Shown: one piece after another, positions 33,166-45,824 of the stretch
Layout: every line of letters starts with the position of its first letter
Position numbering within the stretch: position 1 is the stretch's first letter
Assembly: GCA_002682825.1 (NCBI GenBank)
Contig: NOKP01000049.1
Span: forward strand, 2,010-66,009
Direction of reading: 5' to 3'
Source of the DNA: Neonectria sp. B-13
Taxonomy: Eukaryota > Ascomycota > Sordariomycetes > Hypocreales > Nectriaceae
DNA: 64,000 bases
Notes under the pieces: model-generated
What the model saw: the letters and a program-made list of their open reading frames with translations, nothing else
Told to the model about the DNA's origin: nothing
The model's database searches: none
Program-made: the position numbers and the translations under genes

Positions 33166-33856
33166 ATGAACCGCCAACAAGCTCGTGATATGCAGCTCCA
33201 GCTGGAGGTCAACGTCCAGGCCAAGAACGCCCGCCGCATCGCCCTGAAGGCCAGGCAGAAGGACACCCAGGCCAAGAAGCAGATCCAGGACCTCCTCAAG
33301 AAGGGCGATACACAGACGGCCTACCAGAAGGCCAAGATGCTCCTCTCCGCGCAGGCCCACGCCCAGCAGGCAGACCAAATGGCCGACATGGTTGCGGAGG
33401 CCGCCATGGAGATCCAGCACATCAACAACGAGAAGAACATGAACCAAATGCTAGCCATGACTTCGCGCGCTCTGAAGAGGGCCCAGGCGCATAACAGCCC
33501 CGAAAAGGTATGTATCACTGCTCTTGGCCTGGATTCGTTGAGAGATTCGGCTGGACTGACACTCTTCCCACACTACGCAGACCCTCCTCGCCGTCGAGCA
33601 GTTGAACCAGCTCAGAGAAGAAAATGCTATGTCCAGCAACATCAACAAGGAAGCCTTCAACAAGAACACATCCCTCAAGGCCGGCGACGACGCCGTTCAC
33701 GAGCTCCTTGGCAAGCTGGCTGATGACGCTGGCATCGAGTTTGACCAGCAGCTGCGCCAGGCCGCTCCCTCCACCGTCGACCCCCAGGCATCCACCGAAC
33801 CTACCGCCGAGGAGGAGGACAAGCTGCAGCAGCGGCTGCGGGCCCTGAGGGCTTAG
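33166..33856 (+). CDS. ESCRT-III family protein, CHMP1/Did2-like
   Basis: Predicted 205-aa, highly charged, helical protein. Exons 33166-33507 and 33581-33856, total 618 nt, with a GTATGT donor. The start lies in a strong context (GCCGCCACCATGA); an in-frame upstream ATG at 32845 would add only low-complexity sequence. The N-terminal half is a basic helical hairpin (NARRIALKARQKDTQAKKQIQDLL, then QTAYQKAKMLLSAQAHAQQADQM). The C-terminal half is acidic, with DDAVHELLGKLADDAGIEFDQQL, and it ends EEEDKLQQRLRALRA, which matches the MIT-interacting motif of CHMP1/Did2. The usual Did2 start (LEKALFQLKF) is missing, so this may be a divergent paralogue. Expected role: endosomal membrane remodelling with Vps4. 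Confidence 0.65.
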
Positions 33857-34178
33857 ATGGAGAGGACATGGATGTCCGGGTTGACAATATGGTGTTTGCA
33901 TGATGTTACGGGTTGCGTTCCGAGTTTAAACGGTTGAATTTCCTTGGATACGCGACATGGCGCTTGAGGGGTTTGGGAGGAGACATACAGTCCTTTTATG
34001 CTTAAAGAATGAACTAAGTGATCATTATCGGCTTCGTGCGCCGCATGCCGAATTGTTCCTCGTTTCAACCACTGATTTACCATACATGTGATGGATTCGG
34101 TTTATAGCTTGTCTTTGTCATGGAGCTCAAACCTTGTCCCAGACATATCCCATGTCCAACCAACCGTCTAATATCTCG
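33857..34178. other. Intergenic between convergent genes
   Basis: Facing 3' ends of the ESCRT-III-like gene and SKI2; no gene seen. Confidence 0.5.
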
Positions 34179-37100
34179 TTACATGTAAAGACTTGCCACA
34201 GCGGTAATATCGCGCTTGATCATCTCCTGCGCTTGCTGCATCTTCTGATATAGCTCTGGGTCGCCTATAATTCTTGCCGCATTCTTGACCTCCCGGCATG
34301 TCTCGTCCAGCCGAGTGATGGTCCGAACAATGGTCCCCTCCAGCACGTCCGTCAGGCCCGTGATGTTCTTGAAGCTCATACCCCTCGCCCACTCGTATAC
34401 CACCTCCATAAGTCCGAACCGCGGCCGCGAGACGAAATCATTGGAGTCGTCGGACGACTGGATCACCTGCAGCCTCGTTTGGACGTCGTTAACCTTCTCC
34501 GAGATGGCGACGATGGTATCGCGGCCACGCTCCAGATTGCCTGTCAGAGCCGGCTCCGTGTCCGTCTTCTCCTGGAACACAAATGCCGACAAGAGAGCCG
34601 CGATTTCGGCGGGCTCGTAGTCGGCGAGGACGTTGTCGAGGATAAGCTCGGTGAGGACTAGCTCGTCTCCCGAGTGGACTTCGCAGGCCACCTTACCCTT
34701 CAGCTGGATGCGCGTTGCGTCATCGATGAAGCCGAGCTCCTTGAGCACCTGGACACGTTGTTCGTAGTCGGGCAGTAACTGAAGGTTCTGGTCCGATAGA
34801 GATTGCTTCAGTTGAGAAATGTGCTCCTTGATAAGCCACTCGTCGTGGCACATGGCAAACTGTAGCGTAATTAGAACCAAGGCCACCTCGGGGGAGGGAA
34901 AAGGGGTACACTTACATGCTTCAAGAAATCAGCACACTTGGTAGCGGGCGAGTTGGAAATCGTCTTGACCAAATCAACCCTCTGCTCGATCAGTTCCTGC
35001 AGCTGCAGTTGCTTGATCCGGCTCAAGTCGGCCTCGTCCATTCTATCATCCCACGAGCTACAAATCTCATGAAGCCGCTCCTTTGCTAGATGGTAGCCGT
35101 CCCCGCCTTGGAATATTTCTGGGATGATGCCCTTGGAAACCCACTTTGTCAAGCATTCCACATCGCTAAGGGGGACATGCAGAGTCTTGGTTGACACGCG
35201 CTTCTTAGCCTTGGGGAGTTGGTGGAGGTATTTCCTCAAGGAGGGGAGGAACGGCAGCTGATCGGTGGCGTCGCGTCGTTCTCTAAGGGACTTAATCGCA
35301 CAGACGTGGAGAGTAGGATCTTCCGTTGAGCCCTTGGTGCTGATACCATCTGACAACAGGATGCCGACGGATCGGACGCCTTCCCAGTTGAAAACCACCA
35401 AGCGATGTTGAGAGAACATTCGGCGTCCAATGGGGATCATCAATAAGCCTTTGTACAAGTCCGTTGTGAGCCGCTTGTAGTCCTGAGCCGCCTGGTGGCA
35501 CTCATCCATGGAGGCATCGCAGACGCTGCACAAATCTCGCTTGACCTTTGCAAGATCCGCTTGGGCCAGCTTGACATCCTTCTCATGCTCGGGCAGCAGT
35601 TGCTGGGTTGCGTGCTCTGAGAAGCTGCGCTTTATCATTTCCTCGATTTTCAACGCTTCGACTCGGAGCAGATTCAGAATCATGTTGTACGTCAGCCTGA
35701 ACTGGGACCGCAGCTTCGAGGGTTCTCCCAATATCATGTTTCGCAGGTCTGCAACCGGAGGGGCATCGTCAGAACTTCCAGGCGGCACGATGATGACCGA
35801 TCCAACGGGATCTAAGCCACGTCGACCAGCTCGGCCAGCCATTTGTGTGTACTCGCCTGGTAGGAGGTTTCGGAATGAGTGGCCGTCATGCTTGCGATAT
35901 CCTGAGAATACGACTGTTCTAGTAGGAAGATTGAGACCCATGGCGAATGTCTCCGTGGCGAACAGCACCTTGACTAGTGTCTGAGCGAACAATATCTCAA
36001 CTAATTCCTTCACGATTGGCAGCAAGCCACCGTGGTGCACAGCAATACCTCTGCTCAAGAGCTCCCGCAGTCTGATGATCTGTGGAAGATCCCGGTCTTC
36101 TGGCTTTAGCCGCGCAACTGACTTCTCGATGATCATATGGATATGGCTCTTCTCAGAGGCAGTGCAGAAATCCTGGTTGCTGAGGGCATCGGCATTCTCC
36201 TCGCATCTCTTCTTGGAGAAGACAAAGATACAGGCTGGAAGGAGACTTCCCTTTCGGAGGAACTGGACGAGATGGACCCAAAGGTTTTTGTCCTGTGCCG
36301 CTGACGAGAATCCGCCAGGGCGGCCCCCGCGGCCCATGTGGCCAGGATTGTGACTCGCTCGGGGCGGCCCTCCACGGCCCCTTTGCTGTCCACCTCCTCG
36401 CTGTTGTCCTCCACGTTGTCCCCCTCTCTGGTTTCCTCCTCGCTGAGCGCCACCGCGTTGTCCACCTCGGGGGTTACCTCCACGCGTGGCGATGGTGGTC
36501 TCCGCTGGCTTCTGTTTGTCCTTGCCCTGCATTGCCTGGTGTGCGTCTTTCCATCCTTTCTCGATGAACTTCTTTTCCGCATCCACGATCTTGTGGATGT
36601 TCTTCCCGGCCCAGAGGTAGTGCTCCAAGGGCACGGGTCTCTTCGGGGTTGAAATGACATAAATGTCCTTTTGCTTCGTCCTTCCAACCCAGGAAGCGAA
36701 CTCGTGCGTGTTCGGTACTGTGGCGGAAAGAAGGATGAGCGAGACATGCTCCGGCAACATGATGATGACCTCCTCCCAGACGACACCTCGCTCGAGGTCA
36801 TTGACGTAGTGTACTTCATCGAAGATGACATACTCGACATCACGGATCACGTCGGCTCCGCGGTAAAGCATACTGCGCAGAATCTCAGTGGTCATGATCA
36901 AGCAGCTGGCCTCCGGGTTGATCTGGACATCACCAGTCAGGATGCCAACCTCATCAAAAGTCTCTCGGAAGTCGCGGAATTTCTGGTTGCTCAGGGCCTT
37001 GATAGGCGATGTGTATATGGCCTTTGTCATGTGCTTGGCAGCCAGGGCAATGGCATATTCTGCCACCACCGTCTTGCCGGCTGAGGTATGCGCCGCGACG

Positions 37101-38065
37101 AAGACAGAGTCGCCATTTTCGAGGTGGTAGACAGCCTCTTTCTGGAACGTGTCAAGCTCAAACGGCCAGTCCTTCGCCATGTCTGGAACTAGGTCTCTGA
37201 AGTTGGACATGTCATGGTTGATATCCACCATGTGCGCCCACTCGCGGCCGGCCTTTCTAGCGCTCGAGGCAGCGAGGACGCCATGGGGCTCCAGTGCTGG
37301 GAACTCAACCGGCAGGATGTCGTCGATATCATCCTCTTCCTCTCCAGGGTCATCGGTGGCGGGGGTTGGCGCTTCATCGCGAGATTCGTCCTCTCCTACA
37401 TCATCCACCTTGGCATCCTCGGGATCCTCTTCGAGCACCTGCTTAATGGCGTTTGCGTCCTCTTGGTCAACAGTTGTCGTTTTCTTGGTAAAATCGATAC
37501 CCCTGCTCATGCCAGGTGCAGTTTCGAGCAGTCCTCCTTCGTTACCCAGCTGGATCACCCTCTCTAGCTTGTTACCTGTGCCGCTCGTGTCGCCAATGGC
37601 CCCGCCTGAATGAATCTGGTCCTCGAAGGCCGCCGTCGCCGCAATACCATCGACCCCACCTGGTGCAAAGGGGAAGAAACCTGCCGCGCCTCTCACGAAG
37701 TCTGCCCGGTTTGCGGGCTTCCGCAGAAGGCTGGTTGAGTTCTTGGCCGTGGCACTATTCGCTGGCACAGTGACATTCTTGTACCCTGTCACCCTACCTT
37801 CCAGACCATGCCGCTGAAACCTCGTTAGGGTCCGGGTGTGTGGAGGGGCAAGCTTGAAGAGCGAAGTGTAGTCTGCCTCAAAGTCCCAGCGCTGCTGAAG
37901 ACGGTTGAGCCATTCTGGTGAGAACTCGGGTGAGGGCGAGAGCAATAGGTCCTCTAGGCGACGCTTGAGCTCGGAGGGATCTTGCACGTGGGCTTGACGA
38001 CGGGCAGCCTCAGGGCGCTCGCTGTCCCGACACTCCCCTAAAAGGAGATCGTCTATGCCAGCCAT
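34179..38065 (-). CDS. ski2: SKI2 DExH-box RNA helicase of the Ski complex
   Basis: Predicted 1276-aa helicase feeding RNA to the cytoplasmic exosome. Exons, read leftwards, are 38065-34916 and 34859-34179, total 3831 nt; the join KCADFLKH-FAMCHDEW is uninterrupted. Visible motifs: Walker A AHTSAGKT (about residue 325), DEVH in VIFDEVHYVNDLERG (about 415), SAT in LLSATVPNTHEFASW (about 450), and QMAGRAGRRGLD (about 750). The arch insertion carries an RGG-rich stretch at about residues 525-590. The C-terminus (MEVVYEWARGMSFKNI, TRLDETCREVKNAARIIGDPEL) is the helical-bundle domain shared by Ski2 and Mtr4. The N-terminal block ending NRADFVRGAAGFFPFAPGG marks Ski2 rather than Mtr4. An in-frame ATG at 38095 would add 10 residues; MAGIDDLLL was preferred. 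Confidence 0.95.
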
Positions 38066-38821
38066 TGCCACGAGTGTGCGTAGCAAGGAGGGCAAGGAAA
38101 CTTCAAGTTAGTGAGCTTCGATACGTAAGGTAAGGTCCTTAGTTGAAGGTGTGTTGAAGGCAGGCTGAGATGTGCCCCACCATTGACAGCGTGGTAGGTC
38201 TAAAGTGACGTGCGGGACATGGGCACGCACCAAAAATTGCAAGCGCTAACCGACCTATATATTTACGTCGAACTGCCAACCTTGAGAATTCCGAAGCCAC
38301 TGCGTCTCCGATGAAAGAGCTGGCGAATTGTATTTGCGTAGCCGCTGCGAAACCCAAAACCAGAGACTTGTACATTTCGCCTCCATCGCAGCTATATGCG
38401 TTTTTGTTCAATATGTCCTGTTGTGGTTCAATATCCCAAGGGATAAAGATAAATATAGATATAGAGCCACAATACCGAATTTCCTGCTGCAAACACAGGT
38501 AATCACCACTCTTCAAAGTAGAAGTACCACTACAGGCAGATAGGTAGATATATCATTAATAAGACTGGCACCGAGGCCTGGCTGGACACATGGCAACACG
38601 GAATACAATTACAATTCACTCCCCTTCCGCACGTCTATAGCAAGCGTTGACCACGTACGCCCAGTCTGAATGGAGCCCTGCTTCATCCGGAAGTCCACCC
38701 CGGGAAGCCAATGGGCATCGCATGCTATGCTCTGCTACCCGCAGCGCATAGGCACAGTCGCCCCGAGAAACGAACCAGCCAGCGGACGCATCAACCCTCT
38801 GTCCGGTTCTCGCAAACCACC
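38066..38821. other. Intergenic between SKI2 and PDB1
   Basis: Upstream region of SKI2 and 3' region of the E1-beta gene, both on the minus strand. No gene seen. Confidence 0.5.
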
Positions 38822-40060
38822 TTACAACAATCGCAGCAGCTTAGCGGCGTAATCCTCAATCAGCTGCTCGGTGGGGAAGCTCATCTCCTCGAGCCCCTGG
38901 GCGTAGGGAGTAGGGACATCAGCGCCGGTGACTCGCTGGGCAGGGGCATCAAGGTAGTCAAAGGCGTACTCCATGCTCAGGGCCAGGATCTCAGAGCTGA
39001 CACCGTAGGCGGGGAAGCCAGACTCAACAACGAGGAGGCGGTGGGTCTTCTTGATAGACTGGACGATGGTCTCAAGATCGAGAGGCTTGATGGATCGCAG
39101 GTTGATGACCTCAACGTCAACGCCGTACTTCTTCTTGAGGTTCTCGGCGGCGACGAGAGACTGGCCGACGCAGCGGGACAAGGTGACCACTGTCAGGTCC
39201 TTGCCGGAGCGCTCAATCTTGGCCTTACCGAAGGGGATGACAAAATCGCTCTTCTGGGCGGCCTCGGACATGGGGAAGGACTGGCCGTACAGCAGCTCGT
39301 TCTCAAGGACGACGACAGGGTTGGGGTCGCGGATGGCGGCCTTGAGTAGACCCTTGGCGTCCTCAGCGCTCCAAGGAGAGACGACCTTAAGGCCAGGGAT
39401 GCTGCCGTACCAAGCGGAATAGTCCTGGGAGTGCTGAGCACCGACACCGGAGGCGAAGCCATTGGGGCCACGGAAGGTGATGTTGCAAGGCTGGATGCCA
39501 CCGGACATGTAGAGGGTCTTGGCGGCCGAGTTGATGACTTGGTCAATGGATTGCATGGCGAAGTTGAAGGTCATGAACTCGCACTACAATGAGAGCGCAC
39601 GCTTGGTTAGACAAGGCCAAGAACGGCGCAGCGATACCGAAATACCATAGGATTGACTTACGACGGGGTGGAGGCCACTGAGGGCAGCGCCAACGGCCAG
39701 ACCGGTGAAGCCGCTCTCGGTGATGGGCGTGTCAATGACGCGCTTCTCACCAAAGCGGTCGAGAAGACCTTTGGTGACCTTGTAGGCACCATTGTACTGG
39801 GCAACCTCCTCACCGAGGATGAAGACCTTGTCGTTGGCCTCGAGTTCCTCAGCAAGAGCTTCGTTGAGGGCATCTCGGACGGTGTACTCCTTGACACCGG
39901 AGGCGCTGTCGGCGTAGGTGCGGCATTGGGATGAGCCGAAGAAGACGGGACGAGCGAGGGCGGCGCGCTGGGCGAAGGCGGGAGCAGCGGGTGCCTTGGA
40001 AGCGGCCAGGAATCGGGTCGAGGCAGCTAGGCGAGCGGCCGGTCGGAGGAGGCGGGACAT
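38822..40060 (-). CDS. pdb1: Pyruvate dehydrogenase E1 component, beta subunit
   Basis: Predicted 386-aa mitochondrial matrix enzyme subunit. With E1 alpha it decarboxylates pyruvate using thiamine diphosphate. Exons, read leftwards, are 40060-39662 and 39583-38822, total 1161 nt. A mitochondrial presequence is evident ([21 protein letters not shown]). The conserved core follows: [54 protein letters not shown], then across the intron [22 protein letters not shown] and [14 protein letters not shown]. The C-terminal transketolase-type domain reads [14 protein letters not shown] and ends in [13 protein letters not shown]. An in-frame ATG at 40162 was rejected because it would precede the presequence. 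The length equals the family norm. Confidence 0.97.
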
Positions 40061-41419
40061 GTTGATGGTAGTGAGGGTGAGCTGTTGAGGAGGAAACGGC
40101 GGCCAATTGAGGCGGAAGGGGGGCGAGTACGGGTCCGAAGCACGGGAGGGAGACGGAGACAAGGGGTAGAGGGTGCGCAGAGCTTCTTCCCGGGCGTCGT
40201 CAGAGGTAGACGTGGGAATGGCAACGGGCGAGGGCGGAGAGGGATAAAAAGAGAGGATGGAGATGGACAGAGACGGGGACGCTCAACTGGTTGAGAGGGA
40301 ATTTCACCGAGTTGAGGTAGGAGATGCTCTGCGGCCGGGCAGCTTTTTTTTTGGGGCTCGTCGGTACGTATCATCCCGTCCGCGAGGTACCTCCTGGCAC
40401 CACCCGATTTGGCATGGGCATACAGGTACCTGGGAGAAAGAGACACCGAGCAAACCTCCGCTAGCGGCTCATCGCTCGGTGCAGCTTTATGCCTCCTCCC
40501 CCGCCCTGGGAGCTGGGCCACTTACTCGCGGGTCCCTGGCTGCCCTCTGTGGGTATCTGGCCTGTGGCCCTGTGGGCGTCCTGGAGGTCCTCTGGCGCGC
40601 CTCGATTTGGGGGTGCCAAACGCGAAAAGCCCGCTAACCAGGGACCAACGACACACCGCGCGCGTCCTACAGCACTTTGTACAGTAGTTTACAGCGAGCG
40701 ACCCAGTCAACCAGTCTGTTGGGGGGGATTTTGGGGGTGCGGGCCAGGATATTTCCCCACCAACAACGTTCATCAGCGAATGGACTTGGACCAACGAGCA
40801 GCGGCGATAGATGATAAAGAGACAGCAATGCTCATGGCGGCATAGTATAGACCAGGCTCGCGAGCCTTGTACACGGCTGTATTAAACAATCAAGGCGCAT
40901 CGGCATTGGCCAAGCGTATTCCGGAGAAAGAAGGCTCCGAACTGACTTTTATGTGTCCCACTTCACTCAATCAAGCGCATCCATCGATCAGGGGGGGAGG
41001 CGCTGACTAACGAAAACTCCCTAACTCAACATTCATGACAGCAACAAAATCGCTCTCGTACACTAATTACACGCTGTGGCTGTAGGCAGAATAGAGAAGC
41101 ATCACACAAACGTATCAACTATGTTCCGAAACGCATGGCAACGACAACACGACTAATCACGTGGTGCGCATCCTGGTCTTGAAAACTCTTTATAGGTGGT
41201 GACCCTCCAATATATATACATCAAAAGTCATGAGGACCCTCGCCGTGCCAGTGTCCCGATGTCTACCCAGCCAAGTAGATTACAATTATACCCGTGGAGT
41301 GGCCACCTCTATCCTCTTGCATGATCATTGTTTTGGGGAGCTTGTGCCATGCATCATCCCGCTGGCTCAGTTTGCCCTCGCTTCGACCCCTCGCTCTGCT
41401 ATTCGGGAAGTCCAACTCT
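40061..41419. other. Intergenic between PDB1 and ERG6
   Basis: Promoter of PDB1 (with poly-T stretch near 40343) and 3' region of ERG6. No gene seen; short frames at 40085-40845 are unsupported. Confidence 0.5.
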
Positions 41420-42823
41420 TTACGCGTCGGGCTTGCGGGCAACCATGAGGTACATGGGAGTGAACAGGTTGTCCCGTCCACCGGCAACCAGGCAGTCGGC
41501 AGCCACAGCGAGACTGTCAGCCGTCTTCTTGGTGCCAGCCGGTGCCAGCCTCAGCGTCTCCAACACACCCGCCAGGCCGTGTGCAATCGTTCGGCCCCAA
41601 GTGGTCATCCGCACAATGGTGAAGATGTCTCCGACTGACTGGATGTATCGCAACTCACCAGACAGAGGCCAGTACCAGGGGAGGGGGTCAGGGCGGACAG
41701 CCATGTCTTCGTGGTGCAGCATATCAAAGCCGGAATCACGGATGGCATCGAGCGCCTCGGAAATCTTGCACATGTTGGAGATGCCGTCTCCCTGCTCGAT
41801 GCCTAGACGGATCTCGCGGTGGCGCAAGTTGTCGTTGTCGTACTCTTCAGTCATGAGCCACTCGTACACGCCGAACACACCGCCAGGCTTGAGAACACGG
41901 AAGATCTCGCTGTAGATGCCTTTCAGGGTGGGGGCGTGGACGGTAGCCTCGATGGCGTAGACGGCATCAAAGGAGTTATCAGGGAAGGACATTTGCTGAA
42001 TAAGGGGTTAGCCGGGGCTCCGTGCAGATTCGCCTGAGACGACCAAGTTTGAACTAACCATGAAGTCACCCTTGACAAAAGCCAACTGGTTCGACAGACC
42101 CTCCTTGTGAGCATAGTGGGTGGCTCGCTGGATCTGGTAGTCGTTGTTGTTGAGACCGGTAATGTGAGCGCCAGTGAACTTGGCGATCTCGCGCGCAGGG
42201 CCACCGACACCGCAGCCAACATCGAGCACCTTCATGCCCTCCTTGATACCGATGCTGTGGGCCAGGTAGTGCTCATGGCGGGCAATGGCCTGGTGGAAAG
42301 GCTCACCGTACGAGAAACGGCAGAAATGGAATGACTGGCCCCAGCCATACTCGTAAAGATCGGTCGCGAGGTTGTAGTAGCTGTGGTACAAATGGTTAGC
42401 GATTGACCTAGGCGAGGTGTACAAAAGAGGTAGGGAAGCAAAGGGCGCCCATGAAATATGTCAATTGGGATGGGGGAAGCACCGAGAGTAACTTACTGTC
42501 TCGTCAAGGTCGCATACTCAGCGGTTCGGGCCTGGGGACTTGTGTTAGTCGTTGCTCAAAATTGTCCCTTGGAAAGGGATAGAGGGGTAAAGTGTGCGTA
42601 TTCGTACAGCGCGCTCCTCAGGAGTCTCGTTCTCAGCGGGCTTGTTGTCCCAGTGCTTGAAGTATTCGTCGACAGCGGCCTGCTTGGCAGAACCGCCCTT
42701 CTTGAACATGGCAGCGATTCCTCCACGGGCTTCAGCGGAGGAGCCGTGCATGGCCTTGTTGAAGTCGGCATCGCGCTGGTGATCCTCGCGCTCCAGGTTG
42801 GAGGCAGTGGATGAGGCAACCAT
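41420..42823 (-). CDS. erg6: Sterol 24-C-methyltransferase (Erg6)
   Basis: Predicted 382-aa SAM-dependent enzyme of ergosterol synthesis. It methylates C-24 of the sterol side chain at the ER or lipid droplet. Exons, read leftwards, are 42823-42608, 42531-42497, 42380-42059 and 41995-41420, total 1149 nt. Signatures: [23 protein letters not shown] (sterol-binding region I), the SAM motif [58 protein letters not shown], and the C-terminal sterol methyltransferase domain [22 protein letters not shown] ending [13 protein letters not shown]. The 35-nt second exon was placed by phase, joining PEERA to [12 protein letters not shown]. Family length is matched. Confidence 0.96.
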
Positions 42824-44361
42824 GTTGAATGTGGTGTAAGGGCCGGAGAAGGGGAGAAGAGCCAGAAAAAAAGGAGGCAGATCAAGAGGCTCCGACGAGA
42901 GGACGTGGAGATGGAGGAGGAGAGAAATTGAGCGGCAGGTTCAAGGGCAATGGAAACAATTGTACTCGGGAGAGGGAGGCGGCGTCCGTTTTAATGGCGA
43001 CGGGTAACGGAGGGACGGCATTTCCAACAAATTTCAGGGCCCTCCCCTGACTGGACAATGCTCTGCACCCAATCTCAATTGGGGATTGACCAAGACCCGG
43101 GCGCCATGCCATATGCAGACTAGCCCTGCCGCTCGTTGCCTCTGTGTCGGGGGTATCTTCTGGATTGTGCCCCCCCACAGCAGCGTGTGCTTTCGTGGCA
43201 GGAGAAGATACATGTGACCACTGCTACGGCCACGCTGTAACCGAAGTACCTTCCCGCGGCGGTGAGCGCTCCGGCTGTTGCTCGCAAGGAGCAAATCGGG
43301 GACTGCACCAGATACGAATACGAAAGCGCCCGGTACGAAAAAGAGAGAGAGAACGAGCGAAACAAGCGAGAGCCAAGAGGCGCGGCCCAACTAACAAACG
43401 AGCGCCTCTCCTTTCGCTAGGAGATGCTCGATAGCGAAATGATGGTTTTGTAACTCGCCGTCAGTCCCTACCAGCAACCAATGTTTTTTTTGTCGATCTG
43501 GGGGTGTGGGTGAGATGCCCCAGGTTTCCCTCAGGGGTTTCCTCTTGCCATTGCTAAATCGGCCAGAATGATCCCATCTTGATCTCATACATACATGCTT
43601 GCCAAGCAGTTCGGCCGAGAAAGAGGAGCTGGGGGATTGAAGTGGTACGGTCAGACGGCACTTGGCTGGCTAAGTATTTAGCTAAGGTAGGCATGATGCC
43701 ACAGACATCGGGGGCGAGGTGCGCACGTTCACTGGGGACGAGAAAGATTGCAAACAAGGAGCTGGGGAGCGAGGTATCGACCAATGGCAACCGGTGCGCA
43801 GTTGCAATGGGCCCTTGAAGATGGACGGAACCCAGCGATGCAATTGGGATCCTCTCACTCCGTTGGCCTTGATGTTGCTTCCTCGGTGGGGAATACGCTC
43901 TCAATTGTCGCGCAGGCAAATTCCGAACTGGAGGAAACGCATGAAACGAAAGGCTCGTAGGCTAAAAGAAGAAAAGAAAGGGCGAAGCACTGGGATGATT
44001 TTCCTCATAATTCTCGTTTCTAAGCACATGCTCTTCGGGCCAAGCAGGTAAGCAGGGTCTGCACTTGCCTTGTCCCCTGCCGTTTCCTTGCAGTCCCCTG
44101 CAGTGAGTGCAAGGCGCCCAGGCAAGGTTTTGCTTTGCCCCCAATGCCGAGGCTTATCGATAAGTCACCTCCCAGCCTTTTCTGCCCAGTGTGGCTTGGG
44201 CCGTAGGCTTGGCGCATTATGTAAGACGAGCTTTGCCTCTGGTGGCGGGCGGTGACTAAATTCTTCCAAGTCCCACGTCCCTCGTCCCGCGACTCTAAAA
44301 GTTCCCTGGCGCCCCATCACGATACCACCCGCGCCGCTCTTCATCAGTCCACCTTCCCGCG
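42824..44361. other. Intergenic between divergent ERG6 and SLT11
   Basis: A 1.5-kb interval holding two promoters. A 12-bp palindrome CTTATCGATAAG lies at 44153-44164, about 200 bp before the SLT11 start. Short frames here have no support. Confidence 0.5.
44153..44164. promoter_or_regulatory. 12-bp palindrome CTTATCGATAAG
   Basis: A perfect palindrome made of two overlapping inverted GATA cores (TTATC/GATAA), about 200 bp upstream of SLT11. It could bind a GATA factor dimer or another dimeric regulator; the assignment is speculative. Confidence 0.3.
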
Positions 44362-45554
44362 ATGCCGCCTCAGATCAAGCAGGACCTCAACCGCTCAGGA
44401 TGGGAGTCTACTGACTTTCCGTCCGTCTGCGAGACATGCTTGCCAGACAATCCTTATGTTAAGATGATCAAGGAGGACTACGGTGCCGAGTGCAAACTGG
44501 TAAGGAACCCGCCCGATTCCGTGCTTACTATAGCCATTCTCGGCTGACTGACAATGCTTTGCAGTGCACAAGACCCTTTACCGTTTTTAGCTGGAACGCC
44601 GACCGCGCCCACGGCCGCAAGAAGCGAACCAACGTCTGCCTGACCTGCGCGCGACTCAAGAACTGCTGCCAATGCTGCATGCTCGATCTCTCGTTCGGCC
44701 TCCCAATCGTCGTCCGTGACGCCGCGCTCAAAATGGTCGCCCCAGGCCCGCAATCCGACATCAACCGAGAGTACTTTGCCCAGAACAACGAAAAGCTCAT
44801 CGAGGAAGGAAAGGTTGGAACGGAGGAGTACGCGAAGACGGACGAGAAGGCGCGCGAGCTACTGCGGCGCCTGGCCAACAGCAAGCCCTACTTCCGCAAG
44901 GGCAAGACTGTCGATACGGACGCCGCGGAGGGTGCGAGCGGTGGGAAGGCTGCCGTGGGCGCTGGAGTGGGGGGACCGGGCCCCATCCGGACGCGTGATA
45001 CCAAGGCGGCCTTCGCCGCGGGAGCCAAAGCCGGTGGCAAGGCGCGACAAGCCTTCCCGAGTGCTGCCCAACTGCCTCCTAGCCCGCGCGACTGGCTGCC
45101 TCCACAAGACAAGAACATCATGTCGCTCTTTGTGACTGGCGTCGAGGATGACTTGCCCGAATTTAAGCTCCGTGAGTTCTTCAAAGCGCATGGAAAGATC
45201 AAGAGCCTGGTTTGCTCCCATATGTCACATTGCGCATTCGTCAACTACGAGACCAGGGAGGCAGCTGAGAAAGCGGCGGCGACGTGTCAAGGCCGCGCCG
45301 TGATTGCGGGATGCCCGTTGCGCATACGGTGGGGAGTCCCCAAGGCGATCGGCACAATGGACAAGGAGCAGCGATCCCAAATGCTCCACGATGCGAGGCA
45401 GCGCCAGGCCACATCCAAGGGCCAGGGCTCGCGGGCGATCGAGGGCGGTGCCGGAGGCTCTGGAAGCCCCAATGGCGAGAGCCAGCCGGCGGCCCTGGCA
45501 CCGCCTCCGGGAGCGGCCGACGTGCCCAACTACGCCAGTCTCTCCGGGAATTAA
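44362..45554 (+). CDS. slt11: Pre-mRNA splicing factor Slt11/Ecm2
   Basis: Predicted 375-aa spliceosomal protein that helps form U2/U6 helix II during activation. Exons 44362-44499 and 44565-45554, total 1128 nt. The N-terminal zinc-binding region (residues 20-90) has the Cys pairs VCETCLPDNPY, ECKLCTRPF and VCLTCARLKNCCQCCMLDL. An RRM follows at about residues 230-305: LFVTGVEDDLPEFKLREFFKAHGKI, HCAFVNYETREAAEKA. Between them is a Gly/Ala-rich linker, and after the RRM a Gly/Ser/Pro-rich tail ends PNYASLSGN. The architecture matches fungal Slt11 and human RBM22. It is convergent with MZM1 (271 bp between stops). Confidence 0.93.
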
Positions 45555-45824
45555 ACAGAGCAGCGCGGTTGTCAACTGTATGTATTCGAATTGGCGCATT
45601 GCATGCTTACGGCGTTTGGGGGTTCGGCAAATGGGGTCATAGGATAGGCGGGCTTCACCGGCGAAACGGGACCTAGGGGAACCAGACCAGAAGAATCAGA
45701 TTAGGGGATGAAGACGCTTGAGTGATGGAGGTAGAGCGATGATAACCATTTTGGGCATTGTTGGGCGGGTATCATAACAGTATTGTTACAAGTTCATACA
45801 AGATTTGGCGCTGGTTTTTTTTTT

